A DNA stretch of 64,000 nucleotides from JBBRDU01 sp038230335 (GTDB lineage Bacteria > Verrucomicrobiota > Verrucomicrobiia > Chthoniobacterales > UBA10450): positions 1 to 64,000 of the forward strand of contig JBBRNL010000003.1 in assembly GCA_038230335.1 (NCBI GenBank). Direction: 5' to 3'. Made by a program: the position numbers and the translations under genes. The notes below the pieces were generated by a model. That model saw only the letters and a program-made list of their open reading frames with translations, was not told the DNA's origin and did not search any database. This document shows positions 26,118-35,383 of the stretch, piece after piece. Position 1 is the first letter of the stretch; every line of letters begins with the position of its first letter.

Positions 26118-27226
26118 AACACAAACACTCCGATTACATGCATTGGGCCAAGACGGGCAGTCAGGCCCGTTTTAATCTGGCCAGCAGTGGAGTGGCCGCG
26201 CTTCTGCTGCGCGAACTTCCGCTCGACTTTAACCGGCTCGAGATCAACGGCGACAACAGCTACGGTTACGCACCTCTGCAAAACGCGATCGCACGACGTC
26301 ACGGCGTCGAGCCGGAGAACGTGGTGGAGGCTGCCGGAACCGCCATGGCGAATCATCTGGCCATGGCCGCCATTCTCGAACCGGGTGATGAAGTGCTGAT
26401 CGAGCATCCCGCCTACGGCCCGATTTTAGATGCGGCACAGTATCTCGGCGCTGACGTGAAGCGCTTCCCGCGTCGAGCTGAGGATGGTTGGCGCGTCGAT
26501 ATCGATGACATTCGCCAGGCGATCTCTCCAGCTACGAAACTGATCGTCGTCACGAACCTGCACAATCCGACCAGTGTGCTCACGCCTGAATCGGTGATGC
26601 GTGAATTAGCCGAACTGGCGGCCGATGTTGGAGCATTCGTACTCGTGGACGAGGTTTACCTGGACGCGGTCTTCGTGGACACACCGCGCACTTCGTTTCA
26701 CGTCGGAGGCCACGTGATCGTCACGAACAGCCTAACCAAGATTTACGGAGTCAGTGGGCTGCGGTGCGGATGGATTCTGGCGCAAGCGGAACTGGCCTGG
26801 AAGATGCGCCGGCTCAACGACGTCTTTGGCTCTGTTCCGGTGCATCCCGGAGAGTTATTGAGTGTGGCTGCCTTCGAGCATCTTGACCTGTTGCGAGAGA
26901 GGGCGCGTCGCCTGATCGAAGTTGACCGCCAGCGGCTCGACGCATTTTTGGACGAGCAACACGACCTGCAAACGGTGCGAACAGAGTGGGGGACTAGCGC
27001 TTTCCCGCGGCTGCGACAGGGCGCAGCCGACTCCTTTGCGGAACTCCTTAAACGAGACTTCGAAACCTCCGTCGTTCCGGGCCGTTTCTTTGGCATGCCC
27101 GATCATTTCCGCATTGGGTTAGGCGTAGACAGCAAAATGTTTACGGAAGGGCTGGATCGGATTACCCGTGCGCTGGCTACGATGCCTAACCAAGGGCTCT
27201 CGACGGCGCAAGCGGACCGGCCATGA
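26114..27226 (+). CDS. Class I/II PLP aminotransferase
   Basis: A 370-aa fold-type I enzyme. The PLP lysine is in VTNSLTKIYGVSGLRCGW; the neighbouring markers are DNSYGYAPLQNAIA, NLHNPTS and VDEVYLD. The frame extends upstream inside the permease gene, but the ATG at 26114 overlaps the permease stop and fits the family N-terminus. Substrate unknown; the coupled permease suggests an amino acid taken up from outside. Confidence 0.88.
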   Translation: MKHKHSDYMHWAKTGSQARFNLASSGVAALLLRELPLDFNRLEINGDNSYGYAPLQNAIARRHGVEPENVVEAAGTAMANHLAMAAILEPGDEVLIEHPAYGPILDAAQYLGADVKRFPRRAEDGWRVDIDDIRQAISPATKLIVVTNLHNPTSVLTPESVMRELAELAADVGAFVLVDEVYLDAVFVDTPRTSFHVGGHVIVTNSLTKIYGVSGLRCGWILAQAELAWKMRRLNDVFGSVPVHPGELLSVAAFEHLDLLRERARRLIEVDRQRLDAFLDEQHDLQTVRTEWGTSAFPRLRQGAADSFAELLKRDFETSVVPGRFFGMPDHFRIGLGVDSKMFTEGLDRITRALATMPNQGLSTAQADRP

Positions 27227-27978
27227 AATCAGCCGAGTACGAAGCGATGTTTCGCGTCGAAGAAACGCACTGGTGGTATCGCGCCCTGCATCAGTTGCTC
27301 CTCGATAGTCTGGATCTGGAACTGCCCGACTGGCGGGAGAAAAGGCTGCTCGATGCGGGCTGCGGCACCGGCGCCATTCTGAAGAGACTCGGTCGTCCGG
27401 ATCGGAATATCGGCGTCGATATCGCGCCCGAAGCTCTTTCATTTTGTCGAAAGCGCGGATTGGAAAATGTGCAACAGGCTGATATCTCGGCCTTACCATT
27501 TCCTAACGATACTTTCGATGCCGTGATCTGCTCGAGCGTTCTGTATCATCAGTGGGTGGTCGATGTTGAAGTCGCGCTGGCCGAGCTTCGTCGCGTCCTG
27601 CGGCCGGCCGGATTGCTATTCCTGGTCCTGCCGGCTTTTCGATTTCTGCATAGCGCCCACGATGAAGCGGTTTTGACGGCGCGCCGTTTTGCCAGGCCGG
27701 AGGTACGAAAGCTCCTGCGGCAAAGCGGTTTTGACGTGGAGCGGTTGACCTACTGGACCACGTTCCTCTTTCCTGGCGCGGTGCTGGCCCGGACCCTGGG
27801 TGTCTCGGACAGCGGACGTGATTTCGAAAGAGATTCGTCCGGGATTGGGCACCACGTTTTCAGCTTTGTCATGGCCTTGGAGCGACGTGTTCTGCGGAAG
27901 GTTTCACTCCCTTTTGGCGTTGCTCTTTTAGCCATCGCACGAAAGGCTGGAGACGGAATGATGGGGGACGAGCGGTGA
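27223..27978 (+). CDS. Class I SAM-dependent methyltransferase
   Basis: A 251-aa protein with motif I LLDAGCGTGAILKRLG (about 43-58), the acidic IGVDIAPEAL, and the downstream ADISALPFPNDTFDAVIC. The N-terminal EYEAMFRVEETHWWYRAL is frequent in methyltransferases of glycan clusters. It overlaps the aminotransferase by 4 bp. The target is not visible. Confidence 0.87.
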   Translation: MKSAEYEAMFRVEETHWWYRALHQLLLDSLDLELPDWREKRLLDAGCGTGAILKRLGRPDRNIGVDIAPEALSFCRKRGLENVQQADISALPFPNDTFDAVICSSVLYHQWVVDVEVALAELRRVLRPAGLLFLVLPAFRFLHSAHDEAVLTARRFARPEVRKLLRQSGFDVERLTYWTTFLFPGAVLARTLGVSDSGRDFERDSSGIGHHVFSFVMALERRVLRKVSLPFGVALLAIARKAGDGMMGDER

Positions 27979-28042
27979 TGCAAATTTATTCGCCTCTTTG
28001 CGGTAGGCTCAGATTCTCCCCGGTCTGTCATGTTGCGACGGC

Positions 28043-30457
28043 GTGGAAGAAATGAGCAGCGGCGTGGAGAGAACGGGGTCAGAGGCGCGAAAACGGGTCG
28101 CCTTCTTTTCCTCCCGTGCGTTGGCCACCTATCTATTGGTCTCTTCCGCATTAGCGCTGATCGGTCTGCTCGTCTTTCGGAACTTCGTCTTTGGCGACAA
28201 AGTTCTTTTATATACAGACATGGGAGCGGATTCGGTCAACGACTCGTACCCGTGTTTCGTTCATCTTTCTGACTATCTGCGAAGCGTGGGGTTTCCCTCT
28301 TGGAGTTTTTCGGTTGGGCTGGGCCAGAGTCTCTCCTATCTCACTGGCAACCTGATCTGGGAGCCCGTCGTGTGGTTGCCGAAAACGTTCATCGCCCATG
28401 CGCTCGTTTTCCAACACCTGGTCAAGATTCTAATCGGTGGTCTTCTATTTTTTCGATTTTTGCAAATACGTGGGACGGATCTTCGTGCCGCCCTGCTCGG
28501 TGCGCTCTTGCTGTCGTTTTCTTCCAGCATGTGCATGGGCAGCTGCTGGTTTACCAGCGCGGACGAGGTGGTTGCTTTCACTTTTCTTTTGTTAGCGGCG
28601 GAACTCGCCCTGTCTCGCGGTCGGTGGATTTGCCTTCCCATGGCTGTCGCACTGATCGGATTGATCACAGTTTTCCACCTTTACTTGGCGGCCGTAATAT
28701 TGAGTGTGTACGTCCCGGCCCGGCTGTTTGAGCTTTACGGCCGGAGATGGTGGCGGGACTTCCCCGTGTGCCTGCAATTAGCCGGGCTGGCTTGTCTCGG
28801 CCTTGGTCTGTCTGCCTTTGTCACTTTCAGCGGTGCTGACGCCGTCCTGAACAGCGCGAGAGGGTCTGGCAAAATCGGCAACAGCTGGCCCGTGCCACAC
28901 TTTTCCCAGTTGGAATCGGCCACGCACTATCTGACTGCTGTCTTGAGATTCTTTTCGAACGATCTAATGGGAAGCGGGAATGACTTCCGCGGGTGGGAAA
29001 ACTATTTCGAGGCGCCGACGAGTTATGCCGGGCTCGTCTCGCCTTTACTGCTTCCGCAGTTTTTTGCCGGTGCGGCCCGCCGGGAAAGAGTCGTGGCCGC
29101 CGTCGTCCTCGGGTTGATCGCCGTTCCGTACATCTTCCCGTGGTTTCGCTCTCTCTTTTGGATGTTTGAGGGCGGGTACTACCGAACATTGTCCCTCGTT
29201 TCTGTGCTGGCCGTTCTGACTTTCAGCGTGCTTGCCTTCTTCCGGTACACCGAACACAAACGCCTCAGCCTACCCACGCTCGGCGCGACTCTGTTCGTGT
29301 TGCTCGCTCTGCTTTATCTGCCGGTCGAACCAATGAGATCTCTGATCGACCCACATTTGAGAGAGACGGCAGCGATTTTTCTCGTTTCCTATGCAGCCCT
29401 GCTGGCCAGCGGCAGCTTGCTCAAACGGCAGGATCCGATCGCCTGGTGCATTCTGGTCCTGGCTGCGGCCGAGCTTGTCTACTTCGACGGCTTGACGGTC
29501 AATCGGCCCACCGTGCTGAAATCGGAAATTAGTGGAACCGTGGCTTATCACGACGATGGAACTGCTCAAGCGGTACGCGCACTGCAAGAGCGAGAAATCA
29601 GTTTTTTCCGCATCACAAAAACCTGGAGTTCCGGCCCGTCCACCATTCTTAGTCTGAACGACGCCATGGTTTTCGGCTACTCCGGAACGTCTTCCTATGG
29701 TTCGTTCAACAGTTTTAACTACATCAACTTCCTGACCGTGGCCGACGCGATTACACCTGCCGACATTGTCACAGAGGCGCAATGGTCGCCCGGTCTGGTC
29801 GGTCATCCACTTCTCTCAACTTTCGCCTGTGAGAAGTATGTGTTGACCAACGATCCGGGGCCGTTCGAGGCGGCAGATCACTACGAGTTTGTGCAACGCT
29901 ACCGGGATGTTTCCGTTTTTCGAAACAAACTTTTTCTTCCATTCGGGCTGATCTTCGACCGCTACCTGCCGGAGGATATATTTCGAGAGTTGCCAGCCTG
30001 GGCTAAACCCGAGGCGCTCCTGCACGCGGTGGTTCTTCCCCGCGATCAGGGGCAGAGCCTGGAAATAACCGCCCTGACATTGGATGAGCTCAAGGATGAG
30101 ATGCGCGACGGCTCGCCCGCACACATTATCGCCAAACGGCAAACCGCCGTCTTGAGCATGCGCTCCTTCACACAGACCCACTGGCAGGGAACGGTTAGGG
30201 CAGAGCGCAGATCGGTCCTGTTATTGCAAACTCCGTTCGACGCCGGCTGGAGCGCCTGGATGGACTCCCAGCGTGCCACCATTACCAAAGTGGATGGCGG
30301 CTTGCTTGGCGTTTTTTTATCGACTGGCGAGCATCAGGTTGAATTGCAGTATCGGCCGAGGTTTCTCACCGCCGGCGTGATCGTGAGTATTACCTCCTGC
30401 CTCGTTCTTTGCCTGTTGCTTTGGCGTTGGCCCAGGATCCGACTGCCAGCGGCATGA
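28043..30457 (+). CDS. YfhO-like large membrane protein
   Basis: An 804-aa protein with about 12 membrane helices over residues 25-480 and a C-terminal soluble domain. YfhO-type proteins are GT-C-fold membrane enzymes linked to lipoteichoic or surface-glycan glycosylation. The acidic loop after TM1 has DMGADSVNDSYPCF, matching the family's catalytic region. The start may be the GTG at 28043 or the ATG at 28052. It overlaps the next gene by ATGA. Confidence 0.8.
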   Translation: MEEMSSGVERTGSEARKRVAFFSSRALATYLLVSSALALIGLLVFRNFVFGDKVLLYTDMGADSVNDSYPCFVHLSDYLRSVGFPSWSFSVGLGQSLSYLTGNLIWEPVVWLPKTFIAHALVFQHLVKILIGGLLFFRFLQIRGTDLRAALLGALLLSFSSSMCMGSCWFTSADEVVAFTFLLLAAELALSRGRWICLPMAVALIGLITVFHLYLAAVILSVYVPARLFELYGRRWWRDFPVCLQLAGLACLGLGLSAFVTFSGADAVLNSARGSGKIGNSWPVPHFSQLESATHYLTAVLRFFSNDLMGSGNDFRGWENYFEAPTSYAGLVSPLLLPQFFAGAARRERVVAAVVLGLIAVPYIFPWFRSLFWMFEGGYYRTLSLVSVLAVLTFSVLAFFRYTEHKRLSLPTLGATLFVLLALLYLPVEPMRSLIDPHLRETAAIFLVSYAALLASGSLLKRQDPIAWCILVLAAAELVYFDGLTVNRPTVLKSEISGTVAYHDDGTAQAVRALQEREISFFRITKTWSSGPSTILSLNDAMVFGYSGTSSYGSFNSFNYINFLTVADAITPADIVTEAQWSPGLVGHPLLSTFACEKYVLTNDPGPFEAADHYEFVQRYRDVSVFRNKLFLPFGLIFDRYLPEDIFRELPAWAKPEALLHAVVLPRDQGQSLEITALTLDELKDEMRDGSPAHIIAKRQTAVLSMRSFTQTHWQGTVRAERRSVLLLQTPFDAGWSAWMDSQRATITKVDGGLLGVFLSTGEHQVELQYRPRFLTAGVIVSITSCLVLCLLLWRWPRIRLPAA

Positions 30458-32103
30458 ATGGTTTTCCATTACTTCCGGCGATCCGCGGGTGGCGCCGGTC
30501 TGACGATGCACTCACCTGGGTCGAACGCGGCGTGGCCCTACTGCTCACGTTCACGGTTCTTGTTCTGCTGGTCGTCCGCGCGCATCACGCCGGTGCGCTC
30601 TGGCGGGATGAATGCGCATCGGTGCAACTCGCGCAGATGCCGACCCTCTCGGACTTGTTTGGCAACTTCCAACGCGAATCGTTCCCCGCTCTTTTCCCTC
30701 TGTGCATTCGTTCCTATGCGTACATTTTCGGATCGAGTGACGCGGCCTTCCGTATCCTTGGCCTGGCCGTCGGTCTTGGCATGGTGGTGGCCCTATGGAT
30801 CAACTCGCGTCTGGCCGCATCTCCGCCCTTGCTTGGGCTGGCTCTGCTCGGCTTGAACACTACTCTTCTCGTCTGGGGAACGGGAATCCGAGGGTATGGC
30901 ATCGGGAGTGTCGCTGTCGTTCTGACATTCGGACTGATCGCCCGGACTTTACTTGCGCCGAGTCGACTGAATGGGGCGACGTTGCTTGTGGTGGCGCTGG
31001 CCGGCGTGCATCTCCTTTTTTACAACACCATTTTGCTCGCCGCCTTCGTGCTCGCCGCTCTTGTGGTCTGTCTCGTTCGCCGCCGGTTTGGAACGGGATT
31101 AATGCTCGCTGCGATAAGCGCGGTCTGCGTCTTGTCCATGCTCGCGTATATCGGACCATTTCGAAATGAAAGCCTGTCTACGGTGGTGTTGCAGGGTCCG
31201 TTTAGCATCGAGTGGTTTTTCACTCAACTGAGTCTCGCTCTGGGTGCTCCGATCCACTGGATGGCATGCGTCTGGGGAATACTCTTAATCGGTTTGATGC
31301 TCGCAGCGGCTTTCCGCCTTCGCACCATCTGGTCCGTAAAACCTGAGGCCGAGTGGGATATTCTTCTGTTCGCGGTCATCGTCCCGATCCTATCCATCCC
31401 GGGCTATTTTATTTTTCTGAAGATTGTGAGCTATCGCTCGCGCGAGTGGTACTATCTGGCTCTCGTCTCGACCCTGGCCGCGGTCATCGATCTGTTCGCG
31501 TCCTACCTTTGCCGGTCCTGCCGGGCGCGGATCGCGCGTCTCTCGATTGCTGTTCTGGCGCTTATCACCTTGCCGGTGGTGGATTGGGCCTACGTAATAC
31601 AGCGCCAGACGAACGTCGATCGCCTCGCGCAGGAGCTGGAAGCACGGGCTCAGCCTAACGATTTCATTGTGGTCAATCCATGGATGATTGGCGTCACTTT
31701 CAACAGGTACTACCACGGCCGGGCACATTGGGAGACAGCCCCGGTCATGGCGGATCATCGAATCCATCGCTTCGATCTGTTGAAGGAAAAAATGATGTCT
31801 CCGGGCGCGCTGGATGATCTTCTGGAAAGAATTTCAGCGACCCTGCGGTCGAACAATCGAGTGTGGATTGTCGGACAGGTTTATCTGCCTGAAGCCAGTG
31901 CACAGATCATGCCGCTCGCCCCCGCTCCGCAGTCGAAATATGGATGGGATTGTGACGCTTATGCCAGCTACTGGTCGGCCCAGCTCGGGCAGTACATTGT
32001 GGCGCACGCATCCACCGGAGGCTTTGTCTCTGTCCCGCTTGACACCGAAGTGAACGAGCTCGAAAACAAGGATCTGTTCGTCATGCAGGGGTGGCGCGAT
32101 TAG
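30454..32103 (+). CDS. GT-C type membrane glycosyltransferase, GT39-like
   Basis: A 549-aa protein with around ten helices and a soluble tail. The loop after TM1 has LWRDECASVQLAQMPTLSDLF, the DE pair typical of this fold. The ATG at 30454 overlaps the YfhO stop and is preferred to a start at 30409. It is the third GT-C enzyme in 12 kb; acceptor and donor unknown. Confidence 0.78.
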   Translation: MNGFPLLPAIRGWRRSDDALTWVERGVALLLTFTVLVLLVVRAHHAGALWRDECASVQLAQMPTLSDLFGNFQRESFPALFPLCIRSYAYIFGSSDAAFRILGLAVGLGMVVALWINSRLAASPPLLGLALLGLNTTLLVWGTGIRGYGIGSVAVVLTFGLIARTLLAPSRLNGATLLVVALAGVHLLFYNTILLAAFVLAALVVCLVRRRFGTGLMLAAISAVCVLSMLAYIGPFRNESLSTVVLQGPFSIEWFFTQLSLALGAPIHWMACVWGILLIGLMLAAAFRLRTIWSVKPEAEWDILLFAVIVPILSIPGYFIFLKIVSYRSREWYYLALVSTLAAVIDLFASYLCRSCRARIARLSIAVLALITLPVVDWAYVIQRQTNVDRLAQELEARAQPNDFIVVNPWMIGVTFNRYYHGRAHWETAPVMADHRIHRFDLLKEKMMSPGALDDLLERISATLRSNNRVWIVGQVYLPEASAQIMPLAPAPQSKYGWDCDAYASYWSAQLGQYIVAHASTGGFVSVPLDTEVNELENKDLFVMQGWRD

Positions 32104-32114
32104 CGAAAGAAACA

Positions 32115-32600
32115 ATGTCAGAGCCGTTCCAAATCCGTCCCGCTAAAATCGGCGATGTATCGCTCATTCTGGAACTAATCCGCGATTTGGCGACGTATGA
32201 ACGCGCACCTAACGATGTGCGCGCGACGGAAGAACAGTTGCGCAGGGTTTTGTTTGGCGAGAAACCTTCGGCCGAAGTCGTGCTTGGATTCAAAGGAGAA
32301 AGTCCCGTCGGTTTCGCCGTCTTCTTTCATAACTTTTCCACTTGGCTCGGCCGGCCCGGCCTTTATCTGGAGGACCTGTTCGTTAAGCCAGAACTGCGTG
32401 GCAAAGGCTACGGCCGCGCCCTGCTCGTCCATCTGACCCGGATTGCGGAAGAAAGAGGCTGCGGCCGCATGGAGTGGGCCGTTCTCGATTGGAATGAGGC
32501 GGCCATTCAATTTTATCGCAAACTCGGCGCCAAGCCCATGGACGACTGGACGGTGTATCGGTTGACGGGTGAAGAAATTTCGAGGCTCGCGCAATCCTGA
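32115..32600 (+). CDS. GNAT acetyltransferase, spermidine/spermine or thialysine type
   Basis: A 161-aa protein with the acetyl-CoA loop ELRGKGYGRALL and family-specific blocks LIRDLATYERAPNDV, FFHNFSTWLGRPGLYLEDLF and EWAVLDWNEAAIQFY. These are typical of SSAT-like enzymes that acetylate small amines. The ATG at 32115 is used; a GTG at 32091 is possible. It follows the GT gene by 11 bp. Confidence 0.88.
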   Translation: MSEPFQIRPAKIGDVSLILELIRDLATYERAPNDVRATEEQLRRVLFGEKPSAEVVLGFKGESPVGFAVFFHNFSTWLGRPGLYLEDLFVKPELRGKGYGRALLVHLTRIAEERGCGRMEWAVLDWNEAAIQFYRKLGAKPMDDWTVYRLTGEEISRLAQS

Positions 32601-32624
32601 AGTTCAGGCGACATATCGCTTCGC

Positions 32625-34433
32625 ATGAGGACCGCGCGCGCGAAGATTGAAGATTACGGGTTTCTCAGCGACACGCATACGGCGGCGCTGGTCAGTCGGG
32701 ATGGTTGTGTCGACTGGCTATGCCTGCCCCGTTTCGATTCCGGAGCCTGTTTCGCTTCGCTCCTCGGTGGTGCGGAAAACGGGCATTGGAAATTTGGTTT
32801 CAAAGAAAAGGTACGGAAGACGACGCGCCGCTATCGGGGCCACACGCTCATCCTGGAAACGGTATTTGAAACGAAGAGCGGCGCGGTTCGTCTGATCGAC
32901 TTTATGCCGCCACGGGGAAAGAACCCCGATCTGATCCGAATCGTGCAGGGCATTCGGGGCAAAGTCTCGCTCGAGATGGAGCTGATTATCCGGTTCGACT
33001 ACGGACACATCCTGCCGTGGGTGCGAAAGCGCGACGGAGGACTGCAGGCCATCGCCGGCCCGGACGCGCTGATTCTGCGGACACCGGTAAAAACTGTCGG
33101 GCGCAACTTCACCACGGTGGCGGAATTCGAAGTTCGAAGGGGCGATAATATCCCGTTCGTCCTAACCTGGTTCCCGTCGCACGACGCGCCGCCCAAAAAG
33201 GTCAGAGCGCTTCATGCGCTGGCTCAGACCGAGCGGTATTGGACGAAATGGGCCAGCCAGTTTCGCGGCAAGGGAAAATGGCGGGACGCGGTCATTCGTT
33301 CGCTCATCACGCTGAAGGGGCTGACCTACGCCCCGAGCGGCGGGATCGTCGCAGCGGCCACGACTTCGCTTCCCGAGAAAATCGGGGGCGTGCGGAACTG
33401 GGATTATCGGTTCTGCTGGCTGCGAGATGCCACCTTTACACTTTTCGCGTTGACCGGTGCCAATTACGTCGAAGAGGCGCGGACCTGGCGGACATGGCTG
33501 TTGCGGGCGATTGCCGGCGATCCCGAGCAGATGCAAATTCTTTATGGCGTGAATGGCGAACGCCGCCTCGAAGAATTCGAGGTGCCATGGCTCAAGGGCT
33601 ACGAAAATTCGGCGCCGGTCCGGATCGGGAACGCCGCTTCGAAACAATTTCAACTGGACGTCTACGGTGAGGTCGTCAGTTCGATGTATCACGCGCACCG
33701 CGTTGGAATCAAGATGGACAAGACGGCATGGGCGCTGCAGGTCTCTCTCCTCAAATTCCTTGAAGCCCATTGGGAACAGCCGGATGAAGGCATCTGGGAA
33801 GTGCGCGGCCGGCGCAGACATTTTACGCACTCCAAGATGATGACCTGGCTAGCCTTTCATCGAGGTGTCCAGCTTGTCGAAGAATGCGGTTATCGCGCCG
33901 AGAAACACATCGAACGGTGGCGCGCTTTGCGGGACAAGATTCACAAGCAGGTTTGCCAACGTGGCTACAATCCGCGCAGGAGAGTCTTTACCCAGTCATA
34001 CGGATCGAACGCGCTCGACGCCAGTTTGTTGATGATGCCTTTGATCGGCTTTCTGCCGGCCAGTGATGCACGGGTCATTCGAACGATCGACGCCATTCGA
34101 CACGAGCTCACGCACAAGGGACTGGTTCTGCGCTACAAAACTGCCCGGAGAACGGTGGATGGCTTGCCCGGGGACGAAGGAGTTTTTCTACCCTGCTCTT
34201 TTTGGCTGGTCTGCTGTCTTCACCTCCTGGGCCGGAAGCGAGAAGCGCGGACGCTTTTTGAGCGTTTGCTGAAAATACGCAATGATCTTGGTCTCCTCGC
34301 CGAGGAGTACGATCCGGTATCGCGCCGCCAGCTTGGAAATTTCCCGCAGGCTTTCACCCACGTCGCACTCGTTATCGCGGCGCGCATGTTAAGTGGCGCG
34401 ATCAGCGGACCAGGCCACGGGAACGGCGATTAG
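32625..34433 (+). CDS. GH15 glycoside hydrolase (glucoamylase/trehalase type)
   Basis: A 602-aa intracellular enzyme with no signal peptide. The N-terminal beta domain starts KIEDYGFLSDTHTAALVS and has DGCVDWLCLPRFDS; the (alpha/alpha)6 barrel holds NWDYRFCWLRDATF, the acid in VYGEVVSSMYHA and the base in LLAEEYDP. These match the bacterial GH15 group, which includes trehalases. Substrate is therefore glucan or trehalose. Its last four bases overlap the convergent CNNM gene. Confidence 0.9.
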   Translation: MRTARAKIEDYGFLSDTHTAALVSRDGCVDWLCLPRFDSGACFASLLGGAENGHWKFGFKEKVRKTTRRYRGHTLILETVFETKSGAVRLIDFMPPRGKNPDLIRIVQGIRGKVSLEMELIIRFDYGHILPWVRKRDGGLQAIAGPDALILRTPVKTVGRNFTTVAEFEVRRGDNIPFVLTWFPSHDAPPKKVRALHALAQTERYWTKWASQFRGKGKWRDAVIRSLITLKGLTYAPSGGIVAAATTSLPEKIGGVRNWDYRFCWLRDATFTLFALTGANYVEEARTWRTWLLRAIAGDPEQMQILYGVNGERRLEEFEVPWLKGYENSAPVRIGNAASKQFQLDVYGEVVSSMYHAHRVGIKMDKTAWALQVSLLKFLEAHWEQPDEGIWEVRGRRRHFTHSKMMTWLAFHRGVQLVEECGYRAEKHIERWRALRDKIHKQVCQRGYNPRRRVFTQSYGSNALDASLLMMPLIGFLPASDARVIRTIDAIRHELTHKGLVLRYKTARRTVDGLPGDEGVFLPCSFWLVCCLHLLGRKREARTLFERLLKIRNDLGLLAEEYDPVSRRQLGNFPQAFTHVALVIAARMLSGAISGPGHGNGD

Positions 34434-35383
34434 CCCTTCGGCTCGGTCGAGGAAACAAGGCGTCGTATCAAGTCTTCGATCGTGACGATGCCGCAGAATT
34501 CTTTCTCCTGGTCGAGCACGGCGGCGAGACCAAGCCGGGCCGCGCGCAAGCGCTGCACGATTCGATAGGCCGGCTCCTGATCGTTTGCCGTCACGATTCG
34601 CCGCATGTAATGAGCGAGGGAACGATTTCCGTTTTTATCGAGCAAAACGTCGAGGGCGTTGACTAGTCCACGCGGTGGTCCATCAGCCGCCATGACGGGC
34701 AGCCGATCCACCCCGGCAGTGGCGCTAATCTGCACCGCTTCATCGATGGTGGTGTCTGGAGTAACCGACACAACCTTCGCCGCTGGCACCATGACATCTC
34801 GAACTTTTACGCCTCGGAAATCGACCACGTTGTGAATCATGGCCCGCTCGGTCGAGGTGAGCGCGCCTTCGTGCTCGCTCTGCGTGGTGATTTGCTTGAG
34901 TTCCTCCCGGGCGGCGAAGAGTCGACCCTTCTCAGCCTTAGGCAGAAGAAGCCCGCCAAGGCGCGCCCCCAGGGTCAGGAGGGGAGAGAGGAGGGTAGTC
35001 AGAAATCCGAGCACGCCCGCGAGTCGGGCCAGGGCACGAAAGGGAAACCGGCGAAATAAAGCCTTGGGCAGAACGCCCAGGAGGAAAAGATAAACCGGCA
35101 GGGCCGCCGCCAGGGAAATAAGAAATCCGGCCGATCCATATTTCCGAACCAATTGCAGCGTCAGAAGCAAAAGGCCCACGATGTCGGCCGCGTTTGTAAA
35201 AATCAGCACGGTCACGAGCAATCGCTCCGGGCGTTTGAGCAGGCGGCTGAGCAGGAGCGCCGCTGGGACGCGACGTTTGACGTTTTGCCGCAGCCGCACC
35301 GGATCAATCGAAAGCAGACCGCTTTCGATTCCATTGAAAAAGAAGGAGACTACCCAGCAGCAGATGATGAAGAGCGTCATCAT
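34430..35383 (-). CDS. CNNM/CBS membrane protein lacking the CorC_HlyC domain
   Basis: A 317-aa protein: a CNNM transmembrane domain (about 1-150) and a CBS pair (about 195-315) ending IVTIEDLIRRLVSS. It lacks the C-terminal CorC_HlyC domain that its upstream partner has. It overlaps the partner by ATGA and is probably its heterodimer half or a diverged copy. The family is linked to Mg/Co export. Confidence 0.85.
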   Translation of the reverse strand: MMTLFIICCWVVSFFFNGIESGLLSIDPVRLRQNVKRRVPAALLLSRLLKRPERLLVTVLIFTNAADIVGLLLLTLQLVRKYGSAGFLISLAAALPVYLFLLGVLPKALFRRFPFRALARLAGVLGFLTTLLSPLLTLGARLGGLLLPKAEKGRLFAAREELKQITTQSEHEGALTSTERAMIHNVVDFRGVKVRDVMVPAAKVVSVTPDTTIDEAVQISATAGVDRLPVMAADGPPRGLVNALDVLLDKNGNRSLAHYMRRIVTANDQEPAYRIVQRLRAARLGLAAVLDQEKEFCGIVTIEDLIRRLVSSTEPKG

